From assembly GCF_030209755.1 (NCBI RefSeq), contig NZ_JARVRH010000012.1, forward strand, positions 248,001 through 312,000: a stretch of DNA of 64,000 nucleotides, given 5' to 3'. Shown here piece after piece: positions 1 to 8,300 of the stretch. The stretch is from Arthrobacter sp. efr-133-TYG-118 (GTDB taxonomy: Bacteria > Actinomycetota > Actinomycetes > Actinomycetales > Micrococcaceae). A program made the position numbers and the translations under genes. Below the pieces are notes generated by a model. The model was not told the DNA's origin. It was given only the letters and a program-made list of their open reading frames with translations, and searched no databases. How positions within the stretch are numbered: position 1 is the stretch's first letter; each line of letters begins with the position of its first letter.

Positions 1-506
1 CCCTGGACGAATTCCAGCTCGCGCAGATCCGCAACCGGAAAATCGGCTTCGTCTTCCAGAACTTCAACCTGATACCGCGCACGCGGGCCGTGGACAACGT
101 CTCGATGCCGCTCGCCTACGCAAAAGTGCACCGCAAGGAACGGCGCGATCGGGCCTTGGAAGTGCTCGATTCAGTGGGATTGGCGGAACGGGCCGACCAC
201 AAGCCTTCACAGCTCTCCGGTGGACAGCAACAGCGTGTTGCCATCGCCCGGGCGCTCGTGACCAACCCGGTGCTGTTGTTGGCCGACGAGCCTACGGGAG
301 CCTTGGACACCAAGTCCTCGCACGAAATCCTGGATCTCTTCGAGTCCCTGCACGCCAACGGCCGGACCATCGTGATGATCACCCACGAGGCGGACGTCGC
401 GGCGCGGGCCAACCGTGTGGTGCGATTCCAGGACGGGCACATCATTGAGGACCACAGGATCCGCGCCGTTAATGCGCATCCTATGGCGACGGCGGTGCCG
501 GCATGA
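1..506 (+). CDS. ABC exporter ATP-binding protein (MacB/LolD type), 5' end outside window
   Basis: ATPase subunit of a MacB-type export system; it powers the FtsX-fold permease encoded next to it. The open frame is continuous from base 3, so the gene starts before the window and the Walker A loop is missing here. Visible parts are the Q-loop (FQNFNL, about nt 54-71), the signature LSGGQ (nt 213-227), Walker B VLLLADEP (nt 270-293) and the H-loop histidine in MITHEA (near nt 384). The stop overlaps the permease start as ATGA (503-506), which implies translational coupling. The internal ATG at 90 is not the true start, because the Q-loop lies upstream of it. Family assignment is secure; the substrate is unknown. 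Confidence 0.95.
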   Translation, partial: LDEFQLAQIRNRKIGFVFQNFNLIPRTRAVDNVSMPLAYAKVHRKERRDRALEVLDSVGLAERADHKPSQLSGGQQQRVAIARALVTNPVLLLADEPTGALDTKSSHEILDLFESLHANGRTIVMITHEADVAARANRVVRFQDGHIIEDHRIRAVNAHPMATAVPA

Positions 507-1750
507 TGATCGCCGAATCCGTTCGCTTCGCCCTGACCGGGGTGATGGCCAACAAGATGCGCTCCATCCTCACCACCCTGGGCATTTTGATCGGCATCGC
601 CTCCGTCATCGTCCTGCTGGCCGTGGGCGCCGGAACCTCCAACGCCATCAAGGCCCAGATCGGCAAGCTGGGAACCAACGTGCTGACCGTGAGCCGCCAG
701 ACGACGGCTGGCGGCCGCGCAGCAGGCGGCGGACAAGCCGTCACCGGTCCGCGGTCCCGTGGCACCAACCTCACGCTCCAGGACATGGCCGCGCTGACAG
801 ATCCCGTCATGGCCCCCGACGTCGCCGCGACGGCGCCGGTGGTCACGGCACAGAACGTCACGGGTACTTACCAGGACGCAACCCATGCGGTCGCAACGTT
901 CGTGGGGACCACGCCGTCGTACTTTTCCATTTCGAACGACACGCTCGCGGCGGGGTCCTACTTCAGCGACGGTGACGCCAGCAGCGGCACCGCAGTGGCC
1001 GTGATCGGCAATACGGTTGCGCAGGACCTGGTGGGCAGCTCGGTGACCTCGGCCGTGGGGCAGACGATCGCCCTCAACGGCCAGAACTTCGTGGTCTCCG
1101 GCGTCCTGGCCCAAAAGGGGTCCTCGGGCCTCAACGATCCAGACGACATTGTGGTGATCCCTTACAGTGCGGCCCAGGACAAGTTCACCGGATACTCGCC
1201 GTCGCTTGCCTCCATCACTGTCCAGGCGAAGTCAGCGGACGTGATGAACCAGGCCCAGAACGAGGTCCAGATGATCCTCGATGCCAGGCACAACGTCACC
1301 TCCGCCAACCGTGACTATCAAGTGCGCAACCAGGCGCAGATCCTCACGACAGCCACCACCACCACGGCCACGCTGACCATCCTCTTGGGTGCCGTGGCCG
1401 GCATTTCGCTCCTGGTGGGCGGAATCGGCGTCATGAACATCATGCTCGTCACGGTCACCGAACGTACCCGCGAAATCGGTATCCGCAAGGCAATCGGAGC
1501 CTCGCGGGGCAGCATCGTGAGCCAGTTCCTAATCGAATCGCTCATCATTTCGCTGATCGGCGGGGTGCTGGGAATTGCCGCGGGATACATCGGCAGCGCC
1601 TTCCCCCTGCTGGGAACGCAACCCGAAGTCCAGTGGTGGACCGTGTGGCTGTCGTTCCTGGTATCCGCGGCGATTGGCCTGGTTTTCGGAATCTACCCGG
1701 CCAACAAGGCGGCGAAGCTACGGCCGATCGACGCCCTGCGGTACGAATAA
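503..1750 (+). CDS. MacB/FtsX-family ABC transporter permease
   Basis: Membrane subunit of the exporter whose ATPase precedes it with a 4-nt overlap. 415 residues. One N-terminal transmembrane segment (about 21-43, LGILIGIASVIVLL) is followed by a large extracytoplasmic MacB periplasmic-core-like region (about 50-270) and three C-terminal membrane segments with the family hallmark TREIGIRKAIGAS between the first two. The layout is that of MacB-type mechanotransmission exporters (antibiotics, peptides, envelope substrates). No membrane-fusion partner is visible in the window; it could lie upstream. Substrate unknown. Confidence 0.93.
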   Translation: MMIAESVRFALTGVMANKMRSILTTLGILIGIASVIVLLAVGAGTSNAIKAQIGKLGTNVLTVSRQTTAGGRAAGGGQAVTGPRSRGTNLTLQDMAALTDPVMAPDVAATAPVVTAQNVTGTYQDATHAVATFVGTTPSYFSISNDTLAAGSYFSDGDASSGTAVAVIGNTVAQDLVGSSVTSAVGQTIALNGQNFVVSGVLAQKGSSGLNDPDDIVVIPYSAAQDKFTGYSPSLASITVQAKSADVMNQAQNEVQMILDARHNVTSANRDYQVRNQAQILTTATTTTATLTILLGAVAGISLLVGGIGVMNIMLVTVTERTREIGIRKAIGASRGSIVSQFLIESLIISLIGGVLGIAAGYIGSAFPLLGTQPEVQWWTVWLSFLVSAAIGLVFGIYPANKAAKLRPIDALRYE

Positions 1751-1808
1751 CGCCGCCCACAGTTCCACCTCCAGCAACTAAAAGAAACAGCCAACAGGAG
1801 ATCCAAAA

Positions 1809-2222
1809 ATGTCCTACTCAGCACCGGAGCCCGGTTCCGCAAACCAGCCGGAGCCCCAGCAGCCCTACACCCAACAGGCCCACGCCGGACAGCCGACCGC
1901 GGTCCTGCAGGCCACCGGCCAGGAACCCACCGGACAGGGTTGGGGCCAACCCCAGATGCCGGAGCCGTTCGTGCCCAAGAAGCGATTCAAGATGGGTCGC
2001 CTGACGCAGATCCTCCTTGCCGTGCTGCTGGTCGCCGTCGGGTTCTTTGCCGGCGTCGGCGTCACTAAGGCAATGGACGCGGGCCAGGCCCGTCCCGGCC
2101 GCGGCCAGTTCCAGAACTTCAACGGCCAGGGCGGCCAAGGCCGGAACCGGCAGAGCGGCGCTCCCACTAACGGGGCATCGCCGAGCGCTGTTCCTTCGGC
2201 ACCCGCCACCTCAGCGCCGTAA
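1809..2222 (+). CDS. Small Pro/Gln-rich single-pass membrane protein
   Basis: 137 residues, not recognised as a named family. The N-terminal 50 residues are low complexity (Pro, Gln, Ala), followed by a basic patch KKRFKMGR and one transmembrane helix (about 66-85). The outside tail contains a Gly/Arg/Gln-rich stretch (GRGQFQNFNGQGGQG) and ends in Ala/Pro/Ser. AGGAG lies 7 nt before the ATG. It sits 58 nt after the MacB-like permease and ends just before a strong hairpin, so it is probably the last gene of that operon. A cell-wall-side accessory role for the exporter is only inference. Confidence 0.75.
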   Translation: MSYSAPEPGSANQPEPQQPYTQQAHAGQPTAVLQATGQEPTGQGWGQPQMPEPFVPKKRFKMGRLTQILLAVLLVAVGFFAGVGVTKAMDAGQARPGRGQFQNFNGQGGQGRNRQSGAPTNGASPSAVPSAPATSAP

Positions 2223-2239
2223 CACACCCAACTGCTCCC

Positions 2240-2301
2240 CAACTGACTCGCAGTTGTTGTCGTTTTGACGCCTCATAACGACAACAACTGCGGGTCAGTT
2301 G
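2240..2301. terminator. 25-bp inverted repeat, bidirectional terminator between convergent genes
   Basis: Left arm 2240-2264 and right arm 2277-2301 are complementary with one mismatch, around a 12-nt loop. The innermost arm sequence is GTTGTCGTT / AACGACAAC. It lies between the end of the small membrane protein gene and the stop of the convergent MFS gene, which it overlaps by a few bases. A related element with the same inner arms and the same loop length lies at 43390-43425. Confidence 0.75.
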
Positions 2302-3488
2302 CTTTTCGCCAAAGGTTTCGCGGCGCCTGCCAGCCACAGGGCAATCAGGATCGGCGCCCCGATGGCAAGCAGGGCCATGCGGATGCCGGTGTGGTCACCC
2401 AGGTATCCCAGAAGCGGCGGCCCGGCTAGAAACGCCACATAACCAATCGTCGACACCACCGAAACGCGTGCGGCTGCGTGTCTCGGATCATCGGCAGCAG
2501 CGGACATGCCCATGGGGAAGGCCAAGGCTGCGCCGATACCCCAAAGAGCCGCACCCACCCCGGCAAGGATAAGATCGCCCGCGAAAACGAAGAGAGCCAG
2601 GCCCACTGCTGCGGCGGCCATGCTGACCCGCAGCACTGCTACGCGTCCGAACCTGTCGATCGCACGGCCACCAAGGAAACGCATCAGGGTCATCGCCGCC
2701 ACGAAGAGCGCAAACAATAGAGCGCCCGTGGATTCGGATGTATTCAGGCCGTCCACCGAGGCCTTGGCGATCCAGTCGTTCCCAGCGCCTTCCGTGAGGG
2801 TCGCTCCGAGCACCACCACGCCGATCAAGAGGGTGCGGGAGTCCCGCCAGGCCGACGGACCCTTGACAGCGGGCGCGCCGCCGTCGGGCATTGTTCCTGT
2901 GGTTTCGCGGGGCATGAAGTAACGCGGCGCCGTCAACGCGAGAAGAACCACGACGCCCGCAATGACCAGCAACTGCTCCGGAAGTCCAACGCCGATCTCG
3001 GAAAGCCACGCACCAATCAGCGCGCCCACAAAGGCGCCTCCGCTAAAAGCGGCGTGGAACTGCGGCATGATGGTGCGCCCGAGCCGGTGTTCGACGTCGG
3101 CCCCTTCGATATTCTGCGAAACATCCCACAGGCCGACCCCCACACCGAAGAAAAACAGCGCCAGCGCAGTGGCGGCCACGGATCCGGCCATCAAGGAGAA
3201 CGCGATAGCCGCTCCGGCTGAGGCGGCCAGGAGTCCGGCGGCGCGGACGGTATGGGCCGTACCGATCCTGCCCACAACCCAGCCCGCGGAAGGCAGCGCC
3301 ACAAGGGACCCGACGGCGGTACACAGCAGGAGGGTGCCCATTTGTCCGGATGTCAGGTGCAGGGTCTGGGTGACGGCGGGTATGCGGGCCGCCCAGCTGG
3401 CAAAAACCAGCCCGTTCATGCCGAAAACCAGGAAAGTGGCGATTGCCGCGGCTTTGACGTTCGGGGCAGTTCGGGTGCTGGTGGTCAT
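2295..3488 (-). CDS. MFS transporter
   Basis: 397-residue major facilitator protein with about 12 hydrophobic helices and no long soluble domain. The N-terminus (about 20-60) has a typical first helix, and the GWVVGRIGTAHTVRAAG stretch resembles the loop 2-3 motif of the family. The overall character is closest to the YbjJ-like subgroup of sugar/drug carriers, but the substrate cannot be read from sequence. The start overlaps the last bases of the DeoR-type regulator gene (4 nt), so the two are co-transcribed and the regulator probably controls this carrier. The gene ends in the shared hairpin with the convergent gene. Confidence 0.93.
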   Translation of the reverse strand: MTTSTRTAPNVKAAAIATFLVFGMNGLVFASWAARIPAVTQTLHLTSGQMGTLLLCTAVGSLVALPSAGWVVGRIGTAHTVRAAGLLAASAGAAIAFSLMAGSVAATALALFFFGVGVGLWDVSQNIEGADVEHRLGRTIMPQFHAAFSGGAFVGALIGAWLSEIGVGLPEQLLVIAGVVVLLALTAPRYFMPRETTGTMPDGGAPAVKGPSAWRDSRTLLIGVVVLGATLTEGAGNDWIAKASVDGLNTSESTGALLFALFVAAMTLMRFLGGRAIDRFGRVAVLRVSMAAAAVGLALFVFAGDLILAGVGAALWGIGAALAFPMGMSAAADDPRHAAARVSVVSTIGYVAFLAGPPLLGYLGDHTGIRMALLAIGAPILIALWLAGAAKPLAKSN

Positions 3489-4261
3489 ACGATCACAACT
3501 TCCACGGAGAGATTTTCAAGTAGGGTGCGTTCTTCAGTGCTTGGCTTCCGGTCCGTCACAATGACATCTACCGCGTCCATCGCTGCAACCAAGGCCACAG
3601 CCTGTGCATTCCATTTACTTCCAGTGCAGGCCACGATCACCCGGCCGGCCGATTCCAGGCCTGCCCGCTTAATCGCGGCGTCCTCGAGATCGTGCGCCAG
3701 AAGGCCGTCCTTGAGGTTGATGGCACACGGGGTGACGACGGCGGCGTCAAAGCGCAGGGAGCGGATATTGGCCTCTGCCATCGGTCCCCGGAATGACTGC
3801 TCGCCGGGAACGAGGCTGCCGCCGGGCAACAAGAGACCCGGACGCCGTACGGAGGGAAGGTCCACGGCCAGGAACTCCACCGCACGAAGGGACATCGGCA
3901 TGATGGTCAATTCCCTCGGCGCCAGCCGGCGCGCGATCTCAGTTGCCGTGGAACCGCTGTCCAGCCAGACGTGGTCGCGGTCGCGGAGAAGCCGTTCGAC
4001 CCCGACGGCGATTCTCTCCTTGGCGTCCTGGTCCTCGAGTTCGCGCTGCCCATAGCCGGGGTTGTCGCCGCGGTCCACCAGGCTGCGGGCCCCGCCATGC
4101 ACCCGGCGAAGGACACCGTGGGAGGCGAGGATCTCGAGGTCGCGCCGGATAGTGGCACCCGATGCTCCGCATTCGGCAACGAGTTCGTCAACGGTGATCT
4201 CTTCGCGCTTGCGCAGCAGCTCGCCAATGAGCCGGTGGCGGTCAGCAGTCCTCATGCTCAT
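3485..4261 (-). CDS. DeoR-family transcriptional regulator
   Basis: 258 residues. The N-terminal DeoR winged helix-turn-helix (about 8-60, EEITVDELVAECGASGATIRRD) is followed by a DeoRC sensor domain with the phosphosugar-binding type motif DSGSTATEIAR (about 100-112) and a later GSLVPGEQSFRGP stretch. Members usually repress sugar-phosphate-responsive operons. It is the first gene of a two-gene unit with the MFS carrier. Two ATGATCAT boxes immediately upstream are the likely binding site, implying autoregulation. Confidence 0.93.
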   Translation of the reverse strand: MSMRTADRHRLIGELLRKREEITVDELVAECGASGATIRRDLEILASHGVLRRVHGGARSLVDRGDNPGYGQRELEDQDAKERIAVGVERLLRDRDHVWLDSGSTATEIARRLAPRELTIMPMSLRAVEFLAVDLPSVRRPGLLLPGGSLVPGEQSFRGPMAEANIRSLRFDAAVVTPCAINLKDGLLAHDLEDAAIKRAGLESAGRVIVACTGSKWNAQAVALVAAMDAVDVIVTDRKPSTEERTLLENLSVEVVIV

Positions 4262-4272
4262 ATGTTATCCAG

Positions 4273-4303
4273 AAATGATCATTTCACCATCTTTGATGAT
4301 CAT
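4273..4303. promoter_or_regulatory. Candidate DeoR operator: two ATGATCAT boxes 21 bp apart
   Basis: AAATGATCATTT (4273-4284) is a perfect 12-bp palindrome, and ATGATCAT recurs at 4296-4303. The centres are 21 bp apart, two helical turns, so two dimers would sit on one face of the DNA. The site starts 12 bp upstream of the regulator start codon, which fits an autorepression operator. Confidence 0.6.
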
Positions 4304-4351
4304 ATGGGCAAGTCGAGTTCGGAAGGCACGTTGGGTGCCGATCGGCTCAGT

Positions 4352-4441
4352 CGCTCGCTCACCTTTGAGGTGTTTCAGGCAGACGCTCGCTCACTAGAGG
4401 TGAGCGAGCGTTCCGAAAAACGCACCAAAGGTGAGCGGGCG
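4352..4441. repeat. Intergenic CGCTCGCTCAC repeat cluster with hairpin
   Basis: Four copies of a GCTCGCTCAC-type unit in alternating orientation. The centre is a perfect palindrome with 12-bp arms ACGCTCGCTCAC (4383-4394) and its complement (4400-4411) around 5 nt. Flanking copies lie at 4352-4370 (followed by CTTTGAGG) and, inverted, at 4424-4441. The same unit recurs at 8198-8251 and 15955-16078. It separates the DeoR gene from the ABC-F gene and may act as a terminator. Confidence 0.7.
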
Positions 4442-4491
4442 CCCTCAGGCCTGGGGCGGCGTCGTGCGCGGCCGGGGGAGTCGGCCGGAAG

Positions 4492-6174
4492 CTAGCGCGC
4501 CCGCTCTACCCGGGACTCGTCCCAGACTGGCTCGGCGGATTCGTAGACTTTGCCGTCCGATCCGAAGACGAGGAAACGGTCGAAGGACTTCGCGAACCAG
4601 CGATCGTGCGTGACGGCCAGGACGGTGCCCTCGAACGCGTCGATGGCACGCTCCAAGGCCTCGCCCGAGTGCAGGTCCAGGTTGTCCGTGGGTTCGTCCA
4701 GGAGAAGGAGCGTGGCGCCGGACAGCTGGAGGAGCAGGATCTGGAAGCGCGCCTGCTGCCCGCCGGAAAGCGACTCGTACTTCTGCTCGGCCGAGCCCAC
4801 CAGTCCGTAGGAGTCGAGCGCCCCGGAAGCAGCCTCGCGGCCCAGCCCGGAACGGTGTTCGTCACCCCGGTGCAGGATGTCCAGGAGCGTCCGGCCCAGG
4901 AGGTCCGGACGGGAATGGGTCTGGGCGAAGAATCCGGGACGGATCCTGGCACCCAGCTTGACGGTGCCTTCGTGTGGAACTTCGGCGATCTCGACGTCGG
5001 AAACGGGCAAATGCTCCCGCTCCGGGTCAGTGCCGCCAGCAGCCAGGAGCCGCAGGAAGTGGCTCTTCCCCGAGCCATTGGAACCCAGCACGCCCACGCG
5101 GTCCCCGAACCATATCTCTGTGGAGAACGGCTTCATGAGGCCCGTGAGTTCAAGCTTTTCAGCCACCACGGCGCGTTTGGCCGTCCGGCCCCCCTTGAGG
5201 CGCATGTGCACGTTCTGCTCCAGCGGCAGGGCTTCGGGCGGTCCGGCCTCCAGGAACTTGGCGAGCCGCGTTTGGGCGGCTTGGTACTTGTTGGCCATGT
5301 CCGAGCGGAATGCGGCCTTGGTCTTGTACATGATGACGAGTTCCTTGAGCTTCAGGTGCTCCTCGTCCCAGCGCTTGCGGAGTTCCTCGAAGCGCGCGTT
5401 GCGGTCGATACGCGCGTCCACATAGGTGCCGAAACCGCCGCCGTGCACCCAGGCGCCGGCGCCGTTGATGCCGGGTTCAAGCGTCACAATGCGGCCCGCG
5501 GCGTTGTTGAGCAGCTCGCGGTCGTGGCTGATGAAGAAGACCGTCTTCTTGGATTCGTTGAGCTTGCTTTCGAGCCAACGCTTGCCCGGAACATCGAGGT
5601 AGTTGTCCGGTTCGTCGAGGAGCAGCAGCTGATCCGGTCCCGAAAACAGTGCCTCAAGCACCAGCCGCTTCTGCTCGCCGCCCGAAAGGCTCGACGCCGG
5701 GCGGTGCTGTGCGCGGTCAAAGGGGATGCCGAGTGCGGCCATGCAGACCTCATCCCAGACCGTCTCGACGTCGTATCCTCCGGCGTCTCCCCAGTCCACG
5801 ATCGCTTGGGCGTACCGCATCTGGGTGGGCTCGTCGTCGTGCTCCATCATGGCGAGCTCGGCGTCCTCGACTGCCTTCGCGGCCGCGGCGAGGGCCGGCG
5901 GCGCGGCTGAAACGAGCAGGTCACGCACGGTGGATTCATCGCGTACCTGCCCGACGAACTGTCGCATGATGCCCATGGTGCCGGAACGTCCCACCACTCC
6001 TTCGTCAGGCGTGAGATCGCCGGAGATGATCTTGAACAGGGTGGTCTTTCCCGTTCCGTTGGGCCCGATCAAGGCTGTTTTGCTACCGTCCGGGACCTTG
6101 AAGGTCACACCGTTGAGCAGCTGGGTGCCGTCGGAGAGGAAGTAGTCGATGCCTGAAACGTCAATATGGGCCAC
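4492..6174 (-). CDS. ABC-F family ATP-binding protein
   Basis: 560-residue soluble protein with two fused ABC ATPase domains and no membrane segment, the layout of ribosome-acting ABC-F proteins. First domain: Walker A GPNGTGKT (37-44), signature LSGGE (163-167), Walker B LLLLDEP (183-189). A charged linker (about 250-335, the interdomain arm that enters the ribosomal E site in this family) leads to a second domain with Walker A GSNGSGKS (364-371), LSGGQQAR and LLLLDEPTDNLD. The family rescues stalled ribosomes or gives antibiotic resistance; which applies here is not visible. It stands alone between a repeat cluster and the TetR gene. Confidence 0.92.
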   Translation of the reverse strand: MAHIDVSGIDYFLSDGTQLLNGVTFKVPDGSKTALIGPNGTGKTTLFKIISGDLTPDEGVVGRSGTMGIMRQFVGQVRDESTVRDLLVSAAPPALAAAAKAVEDAELAMMEHDDEPTQMRYAQAIVDWGDAGGYDVETVWDEVCMAALGIPFDRAQHRPASSLSGGEQKRLVLEALFSGPDQLLLLDEPDNYLDVPGKRWLESKLNESKKTVFFISHDRELLNNAAGRIVTLEPGINGAGAWVHGGGFGTYVDARIDRNARFEELRKRWDEEHLKLKELVIMYKTKAAFRSDMANKYQAAQTRLAKFLEAGPPEALPLEQNVHMRLKGGRTAKRAVVAEKLELTGLMKPFSTEIWFGDRVGVLGSNGSGKSHFLRLLAAGGTDPEREHLPVSDVEIAEVPHEGTVKLGARIRPGFFAQTHSRPDLLGRTLLDILHRGDEHRSGLGREAASGALDSYGLVGSAEQKYESLSGGQQARFQILLLQLSGATLLLLDEPTDNLDLHSGEALERAIDAFEGTVLAVTHDRWFAKSFDRFLVFGSDGKVYESAEPVWDESRVERAR

Positions 6175-6207
6175 TGCCCAATCTTCCCACGGACCACGTG
6201 GGACTCC

Positions 6208-6831
6208 TTAGTCGCCGGCTTCGCTCACCAATACCGGCCGTTCGCCGGCAACGTTGCCAGTGAGATAGCGCTGGATCGTCGGCCCCAGCGCTCGGACGAC
6301 GACGGCGTGGGGCGCCGAAGCGATCGGCTCGAGTTTGATCAGGTAACGGGTCAGGATGAGTCCGGAAAGCTGCGATGCCACCAGGTTTCCGCGCCACGAT
6401 GCCTCTTCCGCGGGCACCCCAAGGCCGGCCAGAAGCGGATTGATGGCCCGGTTGAGGATGAACTCGCGGACCAGCGCGGCACTCCATTCGTGTTGCATCG
6501 CCGTCCGCAGGACCGCGACGCCGGCTGCCCCAGCGGGCGAGTCCCACACGGTCAGGAAGCGCGTCACCAGCCTCTCGCCGACGTCCGCCCGCGGCCCGCT
6601 CAGGACAGCCGATACGTGGTCCTTGGGGTCCACGGGTGATTCGAGCGCAGCCATGAACAGCTGCTCCTTGGTGCCGAAATGATGGTTGATCATGGATGGA
6701 TCCACGCCGGCCTCGGCCGCGATGGCCCGGACTGTTGCGGCGTCATATCCTTTGCGGCTGAACTGTTCGCGGGCGGCACGGAGAACCGCGTCCCGGCTGC
6801 TCACTTGTCCCGGGCGGCGGCCCCTGTTCAC
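6208..6831 (-). CDS. TetR-family transcriptional regulator
   Basis: 207 residues from a GTG at 6831. This start gives a GTGA overlap with the stop of the upstream FAD-monooxygenase gene and places the helix-turn-helix (about 37-56, AIAAEAGVDPSMINHHFGTK) where TetR proteins carry it. The frame stays open far upstream, but that extension is only the shadow of the oxidoreductase gene. The C-terminal ligand domain is specific to each member and does not reveal the effector. A 22-bp perfect palindrome upstream of the shared operon is the probable operator, so it most likely represses the monooxygenase and itself. Confidence 0.92.
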   Translation of the reverse strand: MNRGRRPGQVSSRDAVLRAAREQFSRKGYDAATVRAIAAEAGVDPSMINHHFGTKEQLFMAALESPVDPKDHVSAVLSGPRADVGERLVTRFLTVWDSPAGAAGVAVLRTAMQHEWSAALVREFILNRAINPLLAGLGVPAEEASWRGNLVASQLSGLILTRYLIKLEPIASAPHAVVVRALGPTIQRYLTGNVAGERPVLVSEAGD

Positions 6832-8108
6832 ACCGGTTTCCGGTTCACGGCGGGCTTCCGGCGCGCAAAGTCCGGGGCGTGTTCCGGCCGCGGCCCGAAG
6901 GCGATCATGAGGGCTGGAAGTTTCCCGAACCAGGGAGCGTGGCGGACGACAAAGACCACGGGAGCCGGCGGGCCCACCAACTGCCCTTTCACTGCGGGGC
7001 CGAAGACGGCCTTCTGGATGAGGATCTGCATATTCTGGATCACCACGGTGGGAAACCAGCGCCGCTTCTGCACCGAAGCGAGATCCGCCTCGCCAAGGGT
7101 GCCCTGAAGCAATGGACGGGCGATGCGCTGGGCCGCGGCGACGGCGTCCTGAATGGCCAGGTTGATTCCGACGCCGCCTGCCGGAGACATGGCGTGGGCG
7201 GCGTCTCCGATCAGGAGGAGGCCTGGTTTGTGCCATGGCTTGATCCGGTTGAGCTTCACGTCGAGCAAATGCAGATCGTCCATGGACCTGATTTCATCCA
7301 CGCGGTCCGCCAGGTCCGGGCGGATGCGAGCCACACGGGCACGGAAGCTCTCCACCCCGTCGGCACGCATTTGCGGGTCCTTGCCCTTCTCCGCGATGTA
7401 GCCGATCTGGTAGAAGTCCTTGCGGGTCAGGCTGAGGAGCACATCAGTGCCGGAGAAGCGGGGCATGATCGAGGCCAAACGTCCCTGTTCGTCCGCGCGC
7501 CGGGAGAGCCTGAACCACCACGCGTCGAACGGCACGGGGAACTCGCGGGGGACCAGTCCTGCCTTCTGCCGGAGCACCGAACTGCGGCCGTCGCATGCCA
7601 CCGTCAACATCGCGCGAAGCTCACCCGTCCCGGTTTCCTTCCCCGACGCCGCGTCCCGGGTGCGGTACGCTACTCCGGCGACCTTCCCGCCGTCGTCGTA
7701 CAACAAATCCGTGGCCTCAGTGTTCATCCGGAGCGTGAACTGCGGCTCTTGCTGTGCGGCGTCCACCAGGAAATTCAAGAGGTCCCACTGCGGAACCATG
7801 GCTACGTAATCGTAGGGTGGCTTGAGGCGATCGAAGTCGACGACGGTCACTTCCTTGCCGCCCGTGGGGAGTTTGAAATTGCCGAGCTTGCTTTGCGGCA
7901 AAGCCCGGAATCCCTCGCCCAGCCCAAGCTCATCCAGGAGTCGGATGGTGGAGGCATGGACGGTGTCGCCGCGGAAATCGCGCAGGAAGTCGGCATGTTT
8001 TTCGAGGACGGTGACCTCGACGCCGGCCCGGGCCAACAGGAGTCCGAGCATCACGCCAGCGGGGCCCCCGCCGGCGATGACACACGTGGTGCTTTCAGGC
8101 TGCTTCAT
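6828..8108 (-). CDS. FAD-dependent monooxygenase (PHBH/UbiH type)
   Basis: 426 residues from the ATG at 8108, chosen because GGAGAGG lies just upstream; an in-frame ATG seven codons earlier has no ribosome site. Rossmann dinucleotide motif GGGPAGVMLGLLLARAG near the N-terminus (about 13-29), and the second FAD motif GDAAHAMSPAGGVGIN in the C-terminal third, as in class A aromatic hydroxylases and TetX-like enzymes. The substrate is probably an aromatic or polyketide-like compound, which is inference from the family. Co-transcribed and translationally coupled with the TetR regulator, suggesting substrate-induced degradation or detoxification. Confidence 0.9.
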   Translation of the reverse strand: MKQPESTTCVIAGGGPAGVMLGLLLARAGVEVTVLEKHADFLRDFRGDTVHASTIRLLDELGLGEGFRALPQSKLGNFKLPTGGKEVTVVDFDRLKPPYDYVAMVPQWDLLNFLVDAAQQEPQFTLRMNTEATDLLYDDGGKVAGVAYRTRDAASGKETGTGELRAMLTVACDGRSSVLRQKAGLVPREFPVPFDAWWFRLSRRADEQGRLASIMPRFSGTDVLLSLTRKDFYQIGYIAEKGKDPQMRADGVESFRARVARIRPDLADRVDEIRSMDDLHLLDVKLNRIKPWHKPGLLLIGDAAHAMSPAGGVGINLAIQDAVAAAQRIARPLLQGTLGEADLASVQKRRWFPTVVIQNMQILIQKAVFGPAVKGQLVGPPAPVVFVVRHAPWFGKLPALMIAFGPRPEHAPDFARRKPAVNRKPV

Positions 8109-8130
8109 GGCCTCTCCCGCGAGATGCAAC

Positions 8131-8152
8131 TAATTCAACAAGCGTTGAATTA
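8131..8152. promoter_or_regulatory. Perfect 22-bp palindrome, candidate TetR operator
   Basis: Arms TAATTCAAC (8131-8139) and GTTGAATTA (8144-8152) around the 4-nt spacer AAGC. It sits about 22 bp upstream of the monooxygenase start codon, where a TetR dimer would block transcription of the monooxygenase-regulator operon. Confidence 0.7.
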
Positions 8153-8197
8153 AGTGTGCGCCGGTCGGGAAGCGGTGTCCAGAGGGCGCCCATCCCC

Positions 8198-8251
8198 CCG
8201 GCGACGCTCGCTCACATATATCCCCCTTTCCGGCGACGCTCGCTCACATAT
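8198..8251. repeat. Two direct copies of the CGCTCGCTCAC repeat, 32-bp period
   Basis: A 22-bp unit beginning CCGGCGACGCTCG and ending CTCACATAT occurs identically at 8198-8219 and 8230-8251, 32 bp apart. It lies between two minus-strand genes (the monooxygenase operon and the DUF4190-like gene). It is the same family as at 4352-4441 and 15955-16078. Confidence 0.7.
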
Positions 8252-8300
8252 CGAGCCGAAATTCTGCGCAGCTCAGCCTGCCGCCGTCAGGAATATTCCG

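Noticed and set aside
4606-5910. 434-codon plus-strand frame opposite the ABC-F gene
   Set aside because: Antisense to conserved ATPase motifs, no ribosome site.
6879-8153. 424-codon plus-strand frame opposite the FAD monooxygenase
   Set aside because: Mirror of a clear flavoprotein gene; composition fits antisense of GC-rich codons.
8198-8251. Regular 32-bp spaced repeats as a possible CRISPR
   Set aside because: Only two copies, 10-bp spacing between them, no cas gene; part of a dispersed intergenic repeat.
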